Positions 27,795 to 36,054 of a DNA stretch of 64,000 bases are shown piece by piece (within the stretch, counting starts at the first letter, position 1; every line of letters starts with the position of its first letter). The position numbers were made by a program, and so were the translations under genes. The stretch spans positions 62,001 to 126,000 of the forward strand of contig DYCF01000002.1 of NCBI GenBank assembly GCA_019418225.1, in the 5' to 3' direction. The DNA comes from Clostridiales bacterium (lineage in GTDB: Bacteria > Bacillota > Clostridia > Lachnospirales > Cellulosilyticaceae). The notes under the pieces were generated by a model. The model saw only the letters and a list, made by a program, of their open reading frames with translations. It was not told the DNA's origin and searched no databases.

Positions 27795-27824
27795 TTACTT
27801 AATAACTTTATATCACTCGTATAC

Positions 27825-27872
27825 AATAAAGCCAACTAGGGAAAAATTTAAAAACCTAGTTGGCTTTATTTA
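27825..27872 (+). terminator. Rho-independent terminator of hprK-glcK
   Basis: Perfect 16-bp stem (27825-27840 / 27855-27870) with a 14-nt A-rich loop and T-rich 3' side. Confidence 0.88.
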
Positions 27873-27975
27873 AGTTAAATCTTTTGATTGGTAAGAATGC
27901 CTATGCTATAATACAAAAGCAAAGCATCTTGTAACGAGGACAAGAGAAGAGAGACATAAGAGGAGGAAACAAATA

Positions 27976-28512
27976 ATGAGTAATAGTGAAGCACAAGGGC
28001 TAAAGCTTGATGTGAAGTTTAAGGTCAAAGATGTACTGCGATATAATATGTCAGTAGCTTGGAAAAATTTATTAAATAAGATTCTTATGATTATAGGAGT
28101 ACTTGTAACTATTTACTTTATCTATCAGATGTGTACAACAAATGTGGGATGGGATGTATACCTTTCACAGCACATTATTATTTTATTAGTGCCTATATTA
28201 ATTTTTGCACTTATTCCATGGCGTGTATGGCAGGTAACGCTTTCTCAGATGCAAATGAAGCAGTTTGCTTATGGTGTTACTTATGAGTTTACAAAGGATA
28301 GCGTCCATTTAGATCTTGGTGAAGATCAAGATACAGTAAGTTGGGATGTGTTTGTAAAGATTGTAGAGACAAAGCATGATTTTAGACTTTATATGAATGC
28401 AGTAAGTGCACAAATCATTCCAAAACATAATTTGACTAGTGATCAAATACAAGCATTCCGTGAAATTATCAAAGCAGCAAAGGCGTCAGGAACATACCAA
28501 TTAAAACAGTAA
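27976..28512 (+). CDS. YcxB-like membrane protein
   Basis: Small membrane protein, 178 aa, function unknown. Two hydrophobic segments at about 38-58 and 70-88 are followed by a soluble C-terminal domain with the YcxB-like pattern (FTKDSVHL, VSWDVFVKIVETKHDFRLYM, AFREII). AGAGGAGG lies at normal spacing before the ATG. It is followed 19 bp later by the TIM-barrel gene and is probably co-transcribed. Confidence 0.7.
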   Translation: MSNSEAQGLKLDVKFKVKDVLRYNMSVAWKNLLNKILMIIGVLVTIYFIYQMCTTNVGWDVYLSQHIIILLVPILIFALIPWRVWQVTLSQMQMKQFAYGVTYEFTKDSVHLDLGEDQDTVSWDVFVKIVETKHDFRLYMNAVSAQIIPKHNLTSDQIQAFREIIKAAKASGTYQLKQ

Positions 28513-28531
28513 ACTTAGAAAGTAGGCTAAT

Positions 28532-29509
28532 ATGAAGCGATTATTTCATTTATCCACCACTTTGAGACAGTTAGAGTGGTTTCAAAATGACTGGACAAAT
28601 ATTGATGAGTTTGTCAAAAAAAATAATATTGAAGGAGTAGAGCTAGGTCTTACAATGGATTATGATTTAGCACAAATTCCTAAAGAAATCATTACAGGTG
28701 TACATTTATCCTTTTATCCGATGTGGTTAGATTTCTGGCGTCAGGACCAGGAAAAACTAAAGAAGCTTTTTAAGAATGAAGAAGAAATTAAAAAGTATTA
28801 TGGTGGTTTGACACCCGATATACTTATTGAAAATTATAAAAAGCAATATGCTCGTGCTAAAGAGCTGGAAGCTGAATATATGGTATTTCACGTAAGTCAC
28901 ATTTTACCTGAGGATTCATTTACATGGCAATTTGATTATAGTGATGAGGAAATACTTGAAGCAACATTAGAATTAGTTAACGCAGTTTTTGAAGAAAATG
29001 AAGAAGGACCACTATTATTATTTGAAAATTTATGGTGGCCAGGCCTTACTTATTTAGATTCAGAGCTAACTAAAAGTTTTATTGAAAGGGTAAAGTATAA
29101 GAATAAAGGATATCTTGTAGATGTATCTCATCTAACTTTGACAAACAGTAAAATAGGAAGAGAAGAACAAGCCTACAATTATATAAAAGAAGTGATTACA
29201 AATCTAGGGGATACAGCAAAATGGATTAAGGGGATGCACTTAAATAAAGCATTGCCAAAGTTTTATATGCAAAGAGATCATCAGTATCTCTTAGAAAAAT
29301 ATCAACGTGAGAAAGATCCTGTACGAAAACGTAATATTTTGAAACAACATATTAATATGTTAGATGGACATAAGCCGTTTGATCATGAGGTCGCTCAAAA
29401 AATTGTGAACCTTATAAAGCCAGATTACTGTGTTTATGAAACGGCACCAGAATCGAGATATGAATTGGCCCATTTTATTAATAAGCAAAATAAAGCGCTG
29501 GGGTTATAG
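28532..29509 (+). CDS. Sugar isomerase/epimerase-like TIM-barrel protein
   Basis: Likely member of the AP endonuclease 2 / xylose isomerase-like TIM-barrel superfamily, 325 aa. Alternating strands end in candidate metal ligands: GVELGL near residue 36, HLSFYP near 59, MVFHVSHI near 116, LLFENLWW near 165, YLVDVSHL near 198 and KGMHLNKA near 235. The pattern of Glu, His and Asp at strand ends supports a metal-dependent barrel, but the substrate cannot be inferred. Cytoplasmic, no signal peptide. Second gene after the YcxB-like protein. Confidence 0.7.
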   Translation: MKRLFHLSTTLRQLEWFQNDWTNIDEFVKKNNIEGVELGLTMDYDLAQIPKEIITGVHLSFYPMWLDFWRQDQEKLKKLFKNEEEIKKYYGGLTPDILIENYKKQYARAKELEAEYMVFHVSHILPEDSFTWQFDYSDEEILEATLELVNAVFEENEEGPLLLFENLWWPGLTYLDSELTKSFIERVKYKNKGYLVDVSHLTLTNSKIGREEQAYNYIKEVITNLGDTAKWIKGMHLNKALPKFYMQRDHQYLLEKYQREKDPVRKRNILKQHINMLDGHKPFDHEVAQKIVNLIKPDYCVYETAPESRYELAHFINKQNKALGL

Positions 29510-29539
29510 GGGGGCGTAAAAATGGCCGCTGGGTACTTG

Positions 29540-29752
29540 GGCACTTGAGGCGCTACACTCTCTGTAATCTGTGATGCGCTAAGCTCGATAATAAAAGAAA
29601 TGGTGTGAACTCATTATGCTACGCTGCGTTCAAACACACACCTAAAACCCCTTTTATTATCTTTGCTAAGTACTTAACAAATGAGATTAAGTATCTACAT
29701 TTATGGTACAAGAACAGAGTACTCCGAAGGCAATCCGCAGTACTCAAGTGCC
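29540..29752. repeat. Complex imperfect intergenic palindrome
   Basis: Outer arms GGCACTTGAG / CTCAAGTGCC (29540-29549 / 29743-29752). Inner arms GATAATAAAAG / CTTTTATTATC (29587-29597 / 29651-29661) and GGTGTG / CACACC (29602-29607 / 29637-29642) are nested. Overall design resembles the block at 13601-13768. Confidence 0.65.
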
Positions 29753-30107
29753 TAGCTATCTTTTTGCTCACATAAGTCTGGGAAAAGAAAAAGTTAATGA
29801 GTTATTTTAAAAAGAGAATGAGTTACTTTGAGAAGGATATGTGCTCTCTTTTGGATGGATAAGTGATCAAAGCTTATTAATCTGGAAGGGGGCTCTTTTT
29901 ATGTAAAGGTGGAAAAAATAGTAGTTGATTTTGGGTAATAGTCGTTCATAGTGCTGTGAAAAATAAAAGTGAAAATAAAATGTAACAAAAGTTAAATATA
30001 AAAAGACATATTTTGGTAAAAAAATTACCATAAACTTGACAGAAAGCTTGATTTTTTATATAATAAATTTGTAATAATTACTTAACAACTAAATGATGAA
30101 GAGTATA

Positions 30108-30181
30108 TTAATGTTTTAAGCATGTGGTAGATAAAAAACTTTTTGCTAAAGGCGCTATCTATTAGGTGCTTAGAACATTAA
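30108..30181 (+). promoter_or_regulatory. Long hairpin in the leader of the NlpC/P60 gene
   Basis: Fifteen contiguous pairs (30108-30122 / 30167-30181, one G-U), then an internal loop, then eight further pairs (30126-30133 / 30156-30163) and a 22-nt apical loop that can form a small CTTT/AAAG stem. It ends 29 nt before the ribosome site. It lacks the conserved blocks of the c-di-AMP (ydaO) riboswitch that often precedes such hydrolases. Confidence 0.6.
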
Positions 30182-30224
30182 GGATGAAATATAAAATATC
30201 AAAAGATAAAGGGAGGACTTGTAT

Positions 30225-31193
30225 ATGCAATTAAAGAAAGCGATTATGGGTGCACTTATTGCAGTAGCAGCAATAATGCCTAGCTTAGCATATGGACAAG
30301 CATACGGAACAGTAGCAACATCAACACTTAATGTAAGAGAAGGGGCAAAAACAACAGCAAGAATTGTAGAACAAGTTCAATTAGGCGATGTGGTAGAGAT
30401 TATTGCGGAGCAAGGTGACTGGTTTAAAATTATTTTAGAAGATGACGAAAGAGCTTATGTAAAAGGCGAATATATTACAGTACACCGTGCAGTAGCAACT
30501 GTTGAAGTAAATGGTGGTTTAAATGTAAGAGATTATCCATCAACATCTACAGGTAAAGTAATCGGTAAATTAGCATCAGGTGATGAGATTTCAGTACAAT
30601 ACGCAGTAGGCGATTGGTATAAAATTAATCAAGAAGGATTTGAAGGTTTTGTACATAAAGATTATGTAACAGCAGATTTCTTAAAATACCTACCAACTCG
30701 AACACTTTCACAAGTAGAACGTGTAAAACTTACACAAGCACAAGTAGAAAATGCAAATACATCTACAACAAAGCCTAGTACAAGTACATCAACAACTTCA
30801 AGTAGTGTAACAGTAAACACAAATGTAACAGGTGAAGCAATCGTAAGCTATGCAAAACAATTCTTAGGGAACCCATATGCTTATGGTGGGAATAGTTTAA
30901 CAAATGGAGTAGACTGTTCAGGCTTTACTTCACAAGTTATGAAAAACTTTGGTATTAGCTTACAAAGAAGCTCAAGTGCACAATTCTCAAATAATGGTTA
31001 TAGTGTTGAACGTGGTAATGAACAACCAGGTGACTTAATTTTCTATGGTTATAATGGTAATGTTTCTCACGTAGCAATCTATATCGGCGGCGGACAAATT
31101 ATTCATGCAAATGACGAGCGAACAGGTATTTGCATTAGTAGTGCCTTTTCAAATACAGGAAAACCTGTAATTGGTATTAAACGTGTAATTTAA
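30225..31193 (+). CDS. Secreted SH3-NlpC/P60 peptidoglycan hydrolase
   Basis: Exported cell-wall endopeptidase, 322 aa. A signal peptide (about 1-24, cleavage near AYG-QA) is followed by two bacterial SH3 domains (about 27-85 and 88-148) that bind peptidoglycan. A Ser/Thr-rich linker (about 175-200) leads to a C-terminal NlpC/P60 domain. The catalytic triad is visible as Cys231 in DCSGF, His282 in VSHVAIY and His294 in IIHAND. The ATG at 30225 follows GGGAGG at 8-nt spacing; the TTG at 30219 is less likely. A long leader hairpin suggests post-transcriptional control. Confidence 0.93.
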   Translation: MQLKKAIMGALIAVAAIMPSLAYGQAYGTVATSTLNVREGAKTTARIVEQVQLGDVVEIIAEQGDWFKIILEDDERAYVKGEYITVHRAVATVEVNGGLNVRDYPSTSTGKVIGKLASGDEISVQYAVGDWYKINQEGFEGFVHKDYVTADFLKYLPTRTLSQVERVKLTQAQVENANTSTTKPSTSTSTTSSSVTVNTNVTGEAIVSYAKQFLGNPYAYGGNSLTNGVDCSGFTSQVMKNFGISLQRSSSAQFSNNGYSVERGNEQPGDLIFYGYNGNVSHVAIYIGGGQIIHANDERTGICISSAFSNTGKPVIGIKRVI

Positions 31194-31194
31194 T

Positions 31195-31246
31195 AAAAAG
31201 ACGTTATATTAATGGCTTTAACTATTAATATAACGTCTTTTTATTT
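31195..31246 (+). terminator. Rho-independent terminator of the NlpC/P60 gene
   Basis: Perfect 19-bp stem (31195-31213 / 31224-31242) with a 10-nt loop, ending in T-rich sequence. Confidence 0.92.
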
Positions 31247-31308
31247 TGTACGGATAGAAATTAAAAAAACATTAAAATATAAACAATATTATGATAAAAT
31301 ACAGATAA

Positions 31309-31422
31309 TATAGAGAAACCAACTAAACCCTTGAAATATACATGTACATAAATAGTTTTCTCTCAATGATTTCACATGACTCAAACGATGAATAATTAAA
31401 TCTTATAAATGTGAAATCTATA
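31309..31422 (-). repeat. Intergenic palindromic repeat, copy 1
   Basis: Reverse-orientation full copy of a 114-bp element also found at 37301 and 37414. It starts TATAGAGAAACCAACT and ends AATGTGAAATCTATA. It has two hairpin modules. The GTGAAATC arms of module 1 are partly decayed internally here. It lies between a terminator and the acetyltransferase gene at 31489. Confidence 0.88.
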
Positions 31423-31488
31423 TTACAACTAAAAATGGCGTTTCATAAAATTACTTTAGTAATAGGCTTAATAGAAGGAGGAGCAAGT

Positions 31489-31983
31489 ATGACAATACGA
31501 ATTGAAAACATGAAGGAAGAACATTGGGAGGAGGTAAGCTGTATCTATAGGCAAGGTATTGCATCAGGACAAGCTACATTTCAAAGAGAATGTCCTAGCT
31601 ATGAAGAATGGGATGCAAATCACCTAGTACAGTGCCGTTATGTGGCGTTAGAGGGTGAGAAAGTCGTAGGATTTGTTGCGATTAGTCCAACATCTAAGCG
31701 CGCGGTTTATAAGGGCGTTGTGGAGTTAAGCATTTATGTTGATGAGGCCTACCGAGGAAAGGGTATAGGCAGTAGGTTGATGTCACGTCTATGTGAGGAA
31801 TCGGAAGAGGCAGGCTTTTGGACATTGTATGCTGCAATTATTGCAGAAAATAAAGCGAGTATTGCGCTTCATAAAAAATGGGGATTCCGAGAAATTGGTT
31901 ACCGTGAAAAGATTGCTAAGGACAAGGATGGGATATGGCGTAATATGATTTTAATGGAACGTCGTAGCAGTAAAATATATTAA
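31489..31983 (+). CDS. GNAT acetyltransferase, phosphinothricin-acetyltransferase-like
   Basis: Single-domain GNAT enzyme, 164 aa. The acetyl-CoA loop RGKGIGSRLM is preceded by a VELSIYVDEAY strand, and the GFREIGYREKI end is typical of the Pat/MddA group that acetylates amino-acid analogues such as phosphinothricin or methionine sulfoximine. The natural substrate is not determinable. The ATG at 31489 follows AAGGAGGA. An upstream in-frame extension to 31411 runs into a palindromic repeat and has no ribosome site. Confidence 0.88.
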   Translation: MTIRIENMKEEHWEEVSCIYRQGIASGQATFQRECPSYEEWDANHLVQCRYVALEGEKVVGFVAISPTSKRAVYKGVVELSIYVDEAYRGKGIGSRLMSRLCEESEEAGFWTLYAAIIAENKASIALHKKWGFREIGYREKIAKDKDGIWRNMILMERRSSKIY

Positions 31984-31993
31984 GGATGATATG

Positions 31994-32042
31994 AAGATGG
32001 GCATCATGTATGATTAATGCAGATGTGCATCTTTATTTTTTT
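31994..32042 (+). terminator. Weak terminator after the GNAT gene
   Basis: AAGATG / CATCTT stem with an imperfect inner stem, followed by a T-rich run. Confidence 0.5.
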
Positions 32043-32045
32043 ATA

Positions 32046-32074
32046 TTGACATTAAGGCGTAGATAGGTTATAAC
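32046..32074 (+). promoter_or_regulatory. Promoter of the GntR-ABC operon
   Basis: TTGACA (32046-32051), 17-bp spacer, TATAAC (32069-32074), overlapped by a perfect operator palindrome. Confidence 0.78.
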
Positions 32075-32103
32075 TGTGTATATAAGATATACACAGTTAT
32101 AAC
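32067..32103. promoter_or_regulatory. Operator palindrome of the GntR-ABC operon
   Basis: Perfect 17-bp arms (32067-32083 / 32087-32103) around AAG; half-site GTTATAACTGTGTATAT. It covers the -10 and the start region, 54 bp before the GntR gene. It is the likely autoregulatory binding site of that dimeric repressor. Confidence 0.82.
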
Positions 32104-32157
32104 GGATAGATAGACAGTAAGACAACAAAAAGTCTAGGCATTAAAAGGAGTAGAACT

Positions 32158-32532
32158 ATGGATATTATTATTGTAAATGATAGTGCCACCCCCTTATATG
32201 AGCAGATGACAAGCCAAATTAAGGCATTGATTCTAAAAGGAGAACTGGCACAAGGTGAGCTTTTACCATCTATTCGGATGATGGCAAAAGAACTTAGGGT
32301 AAGCATTATTACAGTGAAGCGTGCTTATGAGGAATTAGAGAAAGAGGGATTTGTACAAACTACACCTGGAAAGGGAACCTATGTGTCCTTAGCCAATAAG
32401 GAACGTTTAAAGGAAATACAAATCAGTCAAATTGAGGAGCAACTGGAGCAAGCCATTATTGTAGCTAAAGGCATCAATATGAGCTTAGAAGAAATTAAAG
32501 AACGTGTTGAACTGATTTATGAGGAGGTCTAA
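32158..32532 (+). CDS. GntR-family repressor, YtrA subfamily
   Basis: Short transcription regulator, 124 aa. The N-terminal winged helix (about 10-78) has PLYEQM, GELLPSIRMMAKELRVS and TVKRAYEELEKEGFVQT. A short helical dimerisation tail follows instead of a ligand-binding domain, which defines the YtrA group. Such regulators usually repress an adjacent ABC transporter operon. AAAGGAG precedes the ATG, and the ABC ATPase gene starts 2 bp after its stop. A perfect palindrome overlaps the promoter. Confidence 0.92.
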   Translation: MDIIIVNDSATPLYEQMTSQIKALILKGELAQGELLPSIRMMAKELRVSIITVKRAYEELEKEGFVQTTPGKGTYVSLANKERLKEIQISQIEEQLEQAIIVAKGINMSLEEIKERVELIYEEV

Positions 32533-32534
32533 AT

Positions 32535-33398
32535 ATGTTAGCAGTAAAATTTAATAATGTAAAAAAACAGCTGGGAGATTTTGAGTTAAATATTCCTTCA
32601 TTAGGTATTCAAAAAGGTTATATTACAGGATTTATTGGTCAAAATGGTGCAGGGAAGACAACGACTATGAAGTTAATGTTAGATATGATTCGCATGGATA
32701 CAGGGGATATTGAAATAGAAGGATTAAATATAAAGGTAGCACCAGAAAAGATTAAGGCAAAGATTGGCTATGTGGGAGAGCCTACAGGGTATCCTGAAGA
32801 AAGTAGATTGAAACATATTAAAAAGATGGTCGCACCTTTTTATGAGGCATGGGATGAGAATTTGTTTAAAAAATACATTGCATATTTTAGTCTTAATTTA
32901 GATAAGAAATATGGCGAGCTTTCTACAGGGCAAAAGAAGCAGTTTGATTTGGTCATGGCATTAAGCCACAAACCGGAGCTTATTTTACTAGATGAACCAA
33001 CAGCTGGGTTAGACCCTGTTGTAAGAAATGAAATTCTAGAGTTATTGATGCTGCATATGCAAGATGAAAAGGTAACTATTTTTTATTCAACACATATTAC
33101 GTCTGATTTAGAAAAAGCTTGTGATTATCTTGTGTATATTCAAAAGGGAAAGATTATAATGAATGTAGAAAAAGATGAATTGCTAAGCCAGTATTGTATT
33201 GTGAGAGGTGCTAAGGAGCTTTTTAATGATGAGGAAATAAAAAAAGAACTCTTAGGGGTGAGACAAACAAGTTTAGGCGGAGAAGCACTTGTTAAAAATC
33301 GTAAGATTGCAGAAGAACTTTTTGGCGACGAAGTGAAATACAGTAAGCCGACTATTGAAGAGATTATGGTGTTTTTAGCAGAGGAAAGAAGGTTTTAG
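32535..33398 (+). CDS. ABC transporter ATP-binding protein
   Basis: ATPase subunit of an ABC-2-type exporter, 287 aa. Walker A GQNGAGKTT (about 35-43), a shortened signature LSTGQKKQFD and Walker B LILLDEPTAGLDP are present, followed by the H-loop STHITSD. A C-terminal extension of about 80 residues is typical of the YtrB/BcrA-like class. Partner membrane protein is encoded immediately downstream. Substrate unknown; YtrA-type operons in Bacillus respond to cell-wall antibiotics, which is an analogy only. Confidence 0.92.
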   Translation: MLAVKFNNVKKQLGDFELNIPSLGIQKGYITGFIGQNGAGKTTTMKLMLDMIRMDTGDIEIEGLNIKVAPEKIKAKIGYVGEPTGYPEESRLKHIKKMVAPFYEAWDENLFKKYIAYFSLNLDKKYGELSTGQKKQFDLVMALSHKPELILLDEPTAGLDPVVRNEILELLMLHMQDEKVTIFYSTHITSDLEKACDYLVYIQKGKIIMNVEKDELLSQYCIVRGAKELFNDEEIKKELLGVRQTSLGGEALVKNRKIAEELFGDEVKYSKPTIEEIMVFLAEERRF

Positions 33399-33400
33399 TG

Positions 33401-34039
33401 ATGAGAATGACAATGAAGTTAGTTAAAAAAGATTTTATGCATTTAGGCTATTCGCTTAAAAGTTTAATTTTAAGTTGGTTAGTGTTATGTACATTGTTAC
33501 CATTAGTTAATTTAGGGGTTGCATTAGCTATGCCAGCATTAGGGGCTTATTTAGCTTTTTATAGCATGATGAGCTATGAAGAGAAAAATAAGGGGAGCTT
33601 ATTAACAAGTGCATTACCAGTGACTAGAGAAGCTATGTGCAATGCACAATACGTAGAAATATTCATTTATATTATAGCGGGTATTATTTGTAGTAGTATA
33701 GGTCTAGGGATTAAGCGTTTAATAGATAATGTGGATTTATCGGTATTAGCTAGCATAAGTGTTATGTTTAGCTTTGGGATAATCTATGTCAGTATTATTT
33801 TGCCTTGCGTATTTTATTTTGGGACAGCTAAATCAAGATATATTTTAATGATTACTTATGGTGTGACATTTGGAGGTGCAACAGCATTCAATATGGCTGA
33901 AAAAAGTAACCTGACCTTATATCTTCAAAGAATAGGAAGCGGTATAAATGGTAGTATTATTCTTCTTATTGCATTACTTATTGGCGTTATTTCTTATTTT
34001 ATAAGTCTAAAGATTTTCCAAAATAAAGATTTTAAATAA
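33401..34039 (+). CDS. ABC-2 type transporter permease
   Basis: Integral membrane subunit, 212 aa, with about six hydrophobic segments (near 20-40, 44-62, 85-105, 115-137, 145-163 and 180-203). The ATG at 33401 or the GTG at 33398, which overlaps the ATPase stop codon by one base, could serve as start. It forms an operon with the ATPase and GntR repressor and should assemble with the ATPase at the membrane. Confidence 0.85.
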   Translation: MRMTMKLVKKDFMHLGYSLKSLILSWLVLCTLLPLVNLGVALAMPALGAYLAFYSMMSYEEKNKGSLLTSALPVTREAMCNAQYVEIFIYIIAGIICSSIGLGIKRLIDNVDLSVLASISVMFSFGIIYVSIILPCVFYFGTAKSRYILMITYGVTFGGATAFNMAEKSNLTLYLQRIGSGINGSIILLIALLIGVISYFISLKIFQNKDFK

Positions 34040-34084
34040 TGGAAACATAGGAAGTTTTTATCATATATTGTAATAGAGGCATTG

Positions 34085-34420
34085 ATGGAGATTCCTAGGA
34101 TGAGTGAAATAAATCGCATGGTTGTACGTTCTAATAATACAATACGTAGTGAAAATATAGAAACAACCTTAAGCAATGATGATGGCTTTTTACGCGTTAA
34201 GGTAACAATCCGTGGCGTAGAGCCCAATCGAACGATTGCAATAGGGGTTGTATTACTCCAAAATGGAAGAACTTATGCTACAAGTTCTCAATCTGTTACT
34301 TCAGGGAGAGGGTGTAATGGCGGCCTGACAAATGTAAGCCGTGAGTTTGAATTTGTTATTATTGGTAGCGAAGGTGATTCTTATGAAACACGAGTAGTTG
34401 CACATTACATTTGTGGTTAA
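34085..34420 (+). CDS. Unrecognised small protein
   Basis: About 111 aa, family not recognised. The body (from about residue 30) looks like a compact beta-sandwich: FLRVKVTIRG, TIAIGVVLLQNG, REFEFVII and ETRVVAHYICG alternate hydrophobic strands. There are two cysteines near residue 77 and at the penultimate position. No signal peptide or membrane segment is seen. The start is ambiguous (ATG 34085 or ATG 34100). It lies 45 bp after the ABC permease and before a terminator, so it could be the last gene of the GntR-ABC operon. Confidence 0.6.
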   Translation: MEIPRMSEINRMVVRSNNTIRSENIETTLSNDDGFLRVKVTIRGVEPNRTIAIGVVLLQNGRTYATSSQSVTSGRGCNGGLTNVSREFEFVIIGSEGDSYETRVVAHYICG

Positions 34421-34452
34421 TGCATATGCGAACAATATATTATAAAACATAA

Positions 34453-34487
34453 AAAAGTCTAGGTGAGAAATAACCTAGACTTTTAAT
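34453..34487. terminator. Bidirectional terminator
   Basis: AAAAGTCTAGGT / ACCTAGACTTTT stem with an 8-nt loop between convergent genes. Confidence 0.88.
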
Positions 34488-34490
34488 TTA

Positions 34491-35330
34491 TTAATAGGAA
34501 ATAATTAAACCACCACGTTCAGCGTAATAAGAAGTAAGGCCTCTAGTTGGTAAAATATGAATTTCACAACTTGGACAAAGTTCTAATAAAAGTTCTTTGA
34601 TTTTAGTTGCCCCTTCTAGATTATTGCAGTGGTGAATATAAACAGTACGTTCTGATAGGTTAACCTTTTCGGTCATTTTTTCAACAATGGCTTTATAAAC
34701 CTTTTTCTCACCACGAATCTTTTGTAAGATTTGAATAGTGCCTTCAGGACTTGCGCCTGCAAGTGTACGTATACCTAATTGGGTGGCAAGGTAACCAGAG
34801 AATTTAGAAACACGACCGGCTTTAACAAGATTTTCATAAGAGCTTAAAGTGAAAAGTAAGTAAATGTTTTTTACGTAAGTATCAAGAGCTGTGGTTACTT
34901 CTTCGAAGCTTTTGCCGGCTTCAATAAGCTCATTTGCTTTTTGAATACAAAGGACCATAGATCCTGCTGTAGCTAATGTATCTATGACATGAATGTTTTT
35001 CTCTGGATGCTGTTCAAGGACCATATCTTTAGCCAGAACGGCGCTGTTATAGCAACCACTTAAGTTATGAGAAATAGTAAAAACGATGACATTATCTGCT
35101 TCCTTATAAGCCGCAGCAAAGGCATCTGGTGAAGGACAAGCACTAGATGATGATTCTTTACAGTTACTCATGGCATCTAACATTTCGTTCACATTTAAGT
35201 CTTCATTATCAATATATTCTTTACCGCCAATCATGAAACTTAAAGGAATATTTGAAAAGCTAGCGGCTTTTGATTTAAAAAGTGATTCTGGTAAATCACA
35301 TGAACTATCTGCAACGATTCTCCAATTCAT
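34491..35330 (-). CDS. DegV family protein, second paralogue
   Basis: FakB-type fatty-acid-binding protein, 279 aa. It has the N-terminal ADSSCDLPE motif, SSSACPSPD near residue 58 and FTISHNLSGCYNSA near 80, all DegV hallmarks. It differs clearly in sequence from the DegV at 17727-18572, so the two may prefer different acyl chains, as FakB1 and FakB2 do in Staphylococcus. GGAGGTTCTT precedes the ATG on the minus strand. Transcribed alone. Confidence 0.92.
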   Translation of the reverse strand: MNWRIVADSSCDLPESLFKSKAASFSNIPLSFMIGGKEYIDNEDLNVNEMLDAMSNCKESSSSACPSPDAFAAAYKEADNVIVFTISHNLSGCYNSAVLAKDMVLEQHPEKNIHVIDTLATAGSMVLCIQKANELIEAGKSFEEVTTALDTYVKNIYLLFTLSSYENLVKAGRVSKFSGYLATQLGIRTLAGASPEGTIQILQKIRGEKKVYKAIVEKMTEKVNLSERTVYIHHCNNLEGATKIKELLLELCPSCEIHILPTRGLTSYYAERGGLIISY

Positions 35331-35569
35331 AAGAACCTCCGTTATGTTTTGTTGTTATTATGATAAGTAGTTTTTAAGACTACATAGTATGTTATATATA
35401 TTATAAAATATAACCGTTAGAAGGAAAAAAGTCAATATATATTTTGATAATTAAAGTAGTTAACTGTATTTTGTCCATTTAAGCGTATTTTTATAAAAGA
35501 AAATAGTCACATCTTAAGATGATGTTACATACTATGCTAGTAATTATAAAATATAGAGGAGGACTTCAT

Positions 35570-35998
35570 ATGCTAGGAGAAAGTCTAAAAGATATAAGGA
35601 CTTATCTAGAAGAGTGTGGTCAAAGTCTTCCAAGCTGCATGATAGAATCTGTGGAAGATTTGTATGTAAGTTTATACATTGCAAAACAGCTAGTACATCT
35701 AGGCAAAAAGGAAGAGGCCTTTAGCATCCTAAAAGAAGTTTATGAAAAGGATTTATTTAAATATGATAAAGGGGCTTATGGGCTTTATGAAGACTATGTA
35801 GAAGATAAGGTTGAGTTTTTAGAAAGATTGGCGGCACTTAATCTAGAGGTAACGCAAGACTTGAAGATGAGTATTGCGTATATTGATGAGGCACTGAATT
35901 TATTAGACGGTGAAGAAAGTGTAGCACCGTATATTGATATAAAAAAGGTTAAACAGACAAAAAAGAATTATGTTAAATTACTTTTTAATAGTTTATAA
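35570..35998 (+). CDS. Unrecognised helical protein
   Basis: 142 aa from the ATG at 35570, which follows GAGGAGG; a longer frame starting at 35519 lacks a ribosome site. The sequence is acidic and almost entirely helical, with TPR-like spacing (DLYVSLYIAKQLVHLGKKEEA and SIAYIDEALNLLDG segments). No membrane or signal sequence is visible. No family recognised. A single gene ending in a terminator shared with the antiporter. Confidence 0.65.
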   Translation: MLGESLKDIRTYLEECGQSLPSCMIESVEDLYVSLYIAKQLVHLGKKEEAFSILKEVYEKDLFKYDKGAYGLYEDYVEDKVEFLERLAALNLEVTQDLKMSIAYIDEALNLLDGEESVAPYIDIKKVKQTKKNYVKLLFNSL

Positions 35999-36017
35999 AT
36001 GAATTTATTACTATGAA

Positions 36018-36050
36018 AAAAACTGCCATGAAGCTTCGTGGCAGTTTTTA
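36018..36050. terminator. Bidirectional terminator
   Basis: Sixteen-bp palindrome AAAAACTGCCATGAAG / CTTCGTGGCAGTTTTT between convergent genes. Confidence 0.88.
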
Positions 36051-36054
36051 GCGT

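Larger units (their letters stand above)
29510..30224. other. Long non-coding interval with palindromic element and structured leader
   Basis: About 715 bp without a convincing gene. It contains a complex palindrome (29540-29752), a 21-bp imperfect tandem repeat starting ATGAGTTA (29797-29838), which would encode only a 21-residue peptide without a good ribosome site, and a 74-nt leader hairpin (30108-30181) before the NlpC/P60 gene. Confidence 0.75.

Noticed and set aside
30108..30181. c-di-AMP (ydaO) or c-di-GMP riboswitch
   Set aside because: The gene context fits, but conserved sequence blocks of these classes were not found.
31411..31488. N-terminal extension of the GNAT acetyltransferase
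   Set aside because: The extension starts within a palindromic repeat and precedes the AAGGAGGA site, so the ATG at 31489 is the real start.
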